The position numbers and the translations under genes were made by a program. The notes beneath the pieces are model-generated. The model saw only the letters and a program-made list of their open reading frames with translations, made no database searches and was not told the origin of the DNA. DNA of 64,000 bases, taken from Apus apus. Lineage: Eukaryota > Chordata > Aves > Apodiformes > Apodidae. The stretch spans positions 48,617,905-48,681,904 of the forward strand of contig NC_067312.1 in the NCBI RefSeq assembly GCF_020740795.1, written 5' to 3'. Below are positions 60,485-64,000 of the stretch, in pieces; position 1 is the first letter of the stretch, and every line of letters starts with the position of its first letter.

Positions 60485-60650
60485 GCTTTTTATATGGGTG
60501 TGTAGTGAGAGGACAAGGGGCAAAGGTCTGAATCTGAAAGAGGGGAGATGTAGGTTGGACATTAGGAAAAAGGTCTTTCCTGTGAGGGTGGTGAGATGCT
60601 GAAACAGGTTGTCCAGGGAGGTTGTGAATGGGGCCTTGAGTAACCTGATC
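60485..60650 (+). mobile_element. CR1 LINE near 3' end, right half
   Basis: From the duplicated GCTTT the sequence continues as CR1 ORF2: GTGTAGTGAGAGGACAAGGGG, then GGTTGGACATTAGGAAAAAGG and GGTTGTCCAGGGAGGTTGTG. It ends before the usual 3' tail. Confidence 0.85.
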
Positions 60651-60654
60651 TATT

Positions 60655-63600
60655 CCTCCTCTTCCCAAAACAAGACTGTGGGAAAGGTGTTTTTGGTTTG
60701 TCATGTTGAATGGCAATTAACTGTGGAAGTGGTTGGCCCAGTTGCCTTCTTAATCTACCCCATGATTGTCAGAGTTTTCAATCTAAAGTGGTTAAAAGTT
60801 CAAAGTGCAGCTTCTCAGCAAGGGTTCGATTGATGTTAGAATCATGACAATAGTGACATCAGTTAAGCAACTAGTTTACAGCAGCTCTTCTAGATACACT
60901 CCAAATCGGTTGAATCCTAAGTAACAGTGTATGAATCTCTGTGTGCTCATAGAAAGCTGACATCAGCCTCCTGTATAGGTGGCAATGCTGGTTTCCTTGG
61001 AAAGAAATATGTTTTTCACTGGCAGGATGCAGCCTGAACAGTATGTTTTAGTCAACCCCTGACTGAGTGACAGTGGTTCGTTAGCAGGTCAGGTTGCTGG
61101 CTGTATAGTTCAGCATGGTGTGCTCTTTTCCCACAGATTCAGAGTATGAACTGACTGTCTCAGTTATGACATTAAAGAACTTGTGTAATGAATCATCCTG
61201 TAAATTATTTTTTCTTTGGAATGGGTTTTCCAATGAAGTTTTTAGACTTCTAATTATCATATAAATTAGTGAAAGCACTGTAGCATTACTCTTGCAAAAT
61301 ATCATGTATTGACAGAGCAACAACAACCTTTGGTTTTGCGTTGGTTTGGGTTTTTTTTGTTTGTGGAGTTTTTTGGTACATTTGTTTTTTATTTGTTTGT
61401 TTGTTTTGTGCTTGGTTTTGTTTTGGTTTCTTTTAAATGTCTAACAGTTATGGGCAGGGGGAAGTTAGGATTAGATTAGAGTAAAAACTGTGAAACATCA
61501 TCCAATATTTTGATATTTAAAAGAAAGTTAAAATTAATTTTGAGATTCTAACTTGTAGTGGTATCCAAACCCAACATTTAAAATTATTGATTTGGTCTTT
61601 TATGGGGAAAGAGAACATTTCTGAAAGAAGAACTGTTAGTTGATTGTACTGCTTGGGCAGAGCATTAACTGGGGAGTTATCCAATAAGGGAAACATGTCT
61701 GCATCATTGTTCTCTGATGTGTGTCATATTTGTGTTAAAGCAATGAAACTGATTTCACAATAATCTTATCATCGTTAAACCAGAACTACAGACAGCAATT
61801 TCCTCCCCAGGTGTCCTTGAGAATTAAAAAGCCAAACTTGTTAAAAATAAAAACTAAGGTAAATGTGGCTTGGAGTTTTCTTTTGTTCCTTTTCCTCTTC
61901 ACCCCCTATGCTTCTATTTTGGTTTTGTGTAAATCTGGTTTGGTCTTTAGTCATGTGGTTATTCTTTGGTTTGAAGAAACAAATAAACCCCAGCTGGGCT
62001 ATTCATATGCAAAATTGAGAGATAATACTTCATTTTTCTGGAAAGTCTAGCTAAAACTTCTTACTCAACCATCTGTTTACTGTATCATGTCACCTCATGT
62101 CACTTCACTTGAGCTTTGTCCTTCATAAGTGATACATTGGCAAATACATTGAAGCTGAAAAATACATGATACTAGGATAAATACCTAATTTTACAGCATG
62201 TCAGTGAGCCATAGTATTGGGACTTTAGATTCTTGATCTTGAGAATCTTTGACCTTCTGGCACAGAACTCCCTATACTTGAAACTATGCTGGGACTTGAA
62301 AAAACTCCTCAATGTGGTAGCATCATGTGCAAATAGAGGAAGCAAAACACAGATTCTTATACCTGACAGTATTACTGCTTGACCTGTGACTCCTGGCAGA
62401 TCTTGCAGATGTCACATCACAATTAATAGACACAGGATTCAATGGGGTTTTTTTTCTGCTCAGTGACACATTCGTTTCCTCTGTGACAACCTTCATTTCC
62501 CTCTGAACAAATAGAAGCCCAGTAGCACAAGCTTCAGGAATTTGTTAAAGCAATTAAGGGCTCCTCTCTCTCTGCACGTTGCACGGTTACCATAGTATCT
62601 TCTGCCTGCCAAGTCTTTAGTGATGATGTCAGTATCCTACAGGGGCTATTCACAGCATCTTCATGCCGTGATTCAGCCCTTGCTAAAGATAATAAGCATC
62701 TATTCATATGTTCTATTATCTAGTGATGTTTTAGGAATTCATGAGAGAGGAAGGTAAGTGGCTTTGCTTAATATTTAATATTTTTTTAATGTATTCTTAC
62801 ACTCTGAGGTGTTAGGGTTGCTTTTTAGTCCTCTAGTGCATTGTTCACTGAATCTATAAAGTGTGTTTTATCTGAACTAATTGCATAGCTTGCATATTTT
62901 AAACTTGGCAAAGTCTCGCTAATCTTCAACAATAAGAAAAAAGGCAAACTAAAAATTACTGAAGTTTGAAATCAATGTATTAAGTAATAAGAGGATTTTT
63001 ACCAATTAGAATTCTCAGGGTTTTATTTTATCATTAGAAGAAAACACAAATTATTTAATGGGAGCATAACCGACAAGGAAAAATGTTCAAACTTTTTTTG
63101 TTAAAACAAAACAAGAATTAACCCCAATGCACATTTTGTTTTCTTTTTTCATGTCATCTTTATGGGGATAGCTAAACAGTGGATAAACATATTCTTATGC
63201 AACTAGTCTGCATGCAGTTTTGTTTGTATATGGAAATGTGACTTCTTATTGAAATCTACTCTTAAGGAGAGCAAAGATTCTGTTCCGTATCTTGAATAGT
63301 GAAAAAACAGTAACTCAATGAAGGAACTAATTTTATGACTCCTGCACATTTTGGCCTTGAAAGCTAGGCTTGTTTGTAGGTCTGAGATGTCATGCTGTTA
63401 ACTGGTTTTACAGTTGGATTTTTTTTTCTTTTCCCAGTCCACTTTCTGCTTTGCTTTAGCTTGCAAATGGCTATACCCACTACTTAAAGTATCTGATTCT
63501 TTTACCAGAAAACAACAAAACACCCCAAAACAAACAAACCCAGCCCAGCCCTGGAGGAACTGAGCTGCAGAACTGAAATAAATGTCCTCTTAAAAGTATT

Positions 63601-64000
63601 CTTTTAATGCCTTGTAACTTCATTTTGTGTTGTATTTTGATTTCTCTGAAAACTGTGGGGTTTTACTTTTAAAACAATTATTGTATTTAATATTTAAAAG
63701 TAGAACAATTTTGGGATGGGGATGAGGAATGGGGAAAGACCTATTAATGTAAATGGAAGCAGATTTGTAAAAGGGAGTTTGGTGTTGCAGGAAATTTTAC
63801 ATCGAGATGGTATGTTTTGTATGAATTCACCAGTTTAGCTTTCATCCCACCCCTACATAGGTATAGAGGACAAAAGTAATTTTTCTTTCCCTCTACGTGT
63901 TTTATGTTTTCTGACCACAATGCCCATTGGTTTATTTAGACAGTCTTTGTTTGGGGGTAGGTTCCTTTAAGCACTTTGCTTAAGAAATGTTCATAGTGTA
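60655..64000. other. AT-rich non-coding DNA
   Basis: No repeat family or coding exon identified. A good splice-donor-like GAGGAAGGTAAGTGG near 62742-62756 is not paired with a convincing exon. A/C- or G/T-rich stretches occur near 61340-61432 and 63508-63545. Confidence 0.5.
61340..61432. repeat. G/T-rich low-complexity stretch
   Basis: Interspersed GTTTT, TTTG and GTTTGTTTG units without a single fixed period, a low-complexity G/T-rich run. Confidence 0.75.

Noticed and set aside
62590..62756. Possible exon ending at GAGGAAGGTAAGTGG
   Set aside because: A good donor, but no polypyrimidine-AG acceptor with an open, conserved-looking frame could be paired with it.

Overview
The window reads as non-coding DNA from a bird genome. 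The evidence is the dominance of CR1-type LINE fragments, one of which ends in the diagnostic (ATTCTATG)n 3' tail; several endogenous retrovirus (ERV) LTRs with termini such as TGTTCTGGTTTGG; two ERV-L-like integrase remnants; and AT-rich, intron-like DNA with two sharp CpG-rich stretches. A crocodilian or turtle cannot be strictly excluded from CR1 alone, but the LTR set points to a bird. I recognise no host protein-coding exon, tRNA, rRNA or CRISPR array. Nearly all open reading frames with recognisable protein similarity belong to transposable elements.

Layout. 1-7 kb: mostly unannotatable DNA with one ERV LTR plus leader at 4.8-5.6 kb. 7.0-8.6 kb: two successive same-strand CR1 fragments covering the same part of ORF2. 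8.6-20 kb: AT-rich DNA with a possible regulatory block at 11.8-12.4 kb, a possible short LTR at 14.3-14.7 kb and a fold-back LTR structure at 15.1-15.7 kb. 20-26 kb: four CR1 pieces, one retaining endonuclease and reverse transcriptase parts around an internal deletion, plus a hexanucleotide microsatellite. 30-32.4 kb: CR1 pieces in both orientations. 35.4-39.3 kb: CR1, ERV-L integrase, LTR and CR1-like pieces stacked together. 42.7-45.2 kb: a young + strand CR1 nested inside an older - strand CR1. 45.7-46.8 kb: a CpG island with a GC-box array, the best candidate for a host promoter. 46.8-53.7 kb: intron-like DNA with one CR1 tail. 53.7-60.7 kb: a dense retroelement mosaic, including a - strand ERV whose LTR contains a CpG-rich segment, a CR1 ORF1/endonuclease region, an ERV-L integrase with LTR, and a 999-bp solo LTR with a perfect 5-bp target-site duplication inside a CR1. 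60.7-64 kb: nothing recognisable.

How the parts relate. This is a record of sequential insertions, not a functional gene set. CR1 supplies endonuclease and reverse transcriptase fragments. The ERV copies retain RNase H or integrase fragments, and in the two ERV-L copies integrase is followed directly by an LTR with no envelope gene, as expected for ERV-L. The only plausible host regulatory elements are the 46-kb CpG island, which has a consensus splice donor and suggests a first exon of an unidentified + strand gene running out of the window, and a few transcription-factor-like motifs. I see no convincing undescribed system. The most unusual items are the CpG-rich LTR with an RFX-type X-box, the fold-back LTR, and the stop codon shared by the two integrase copies.
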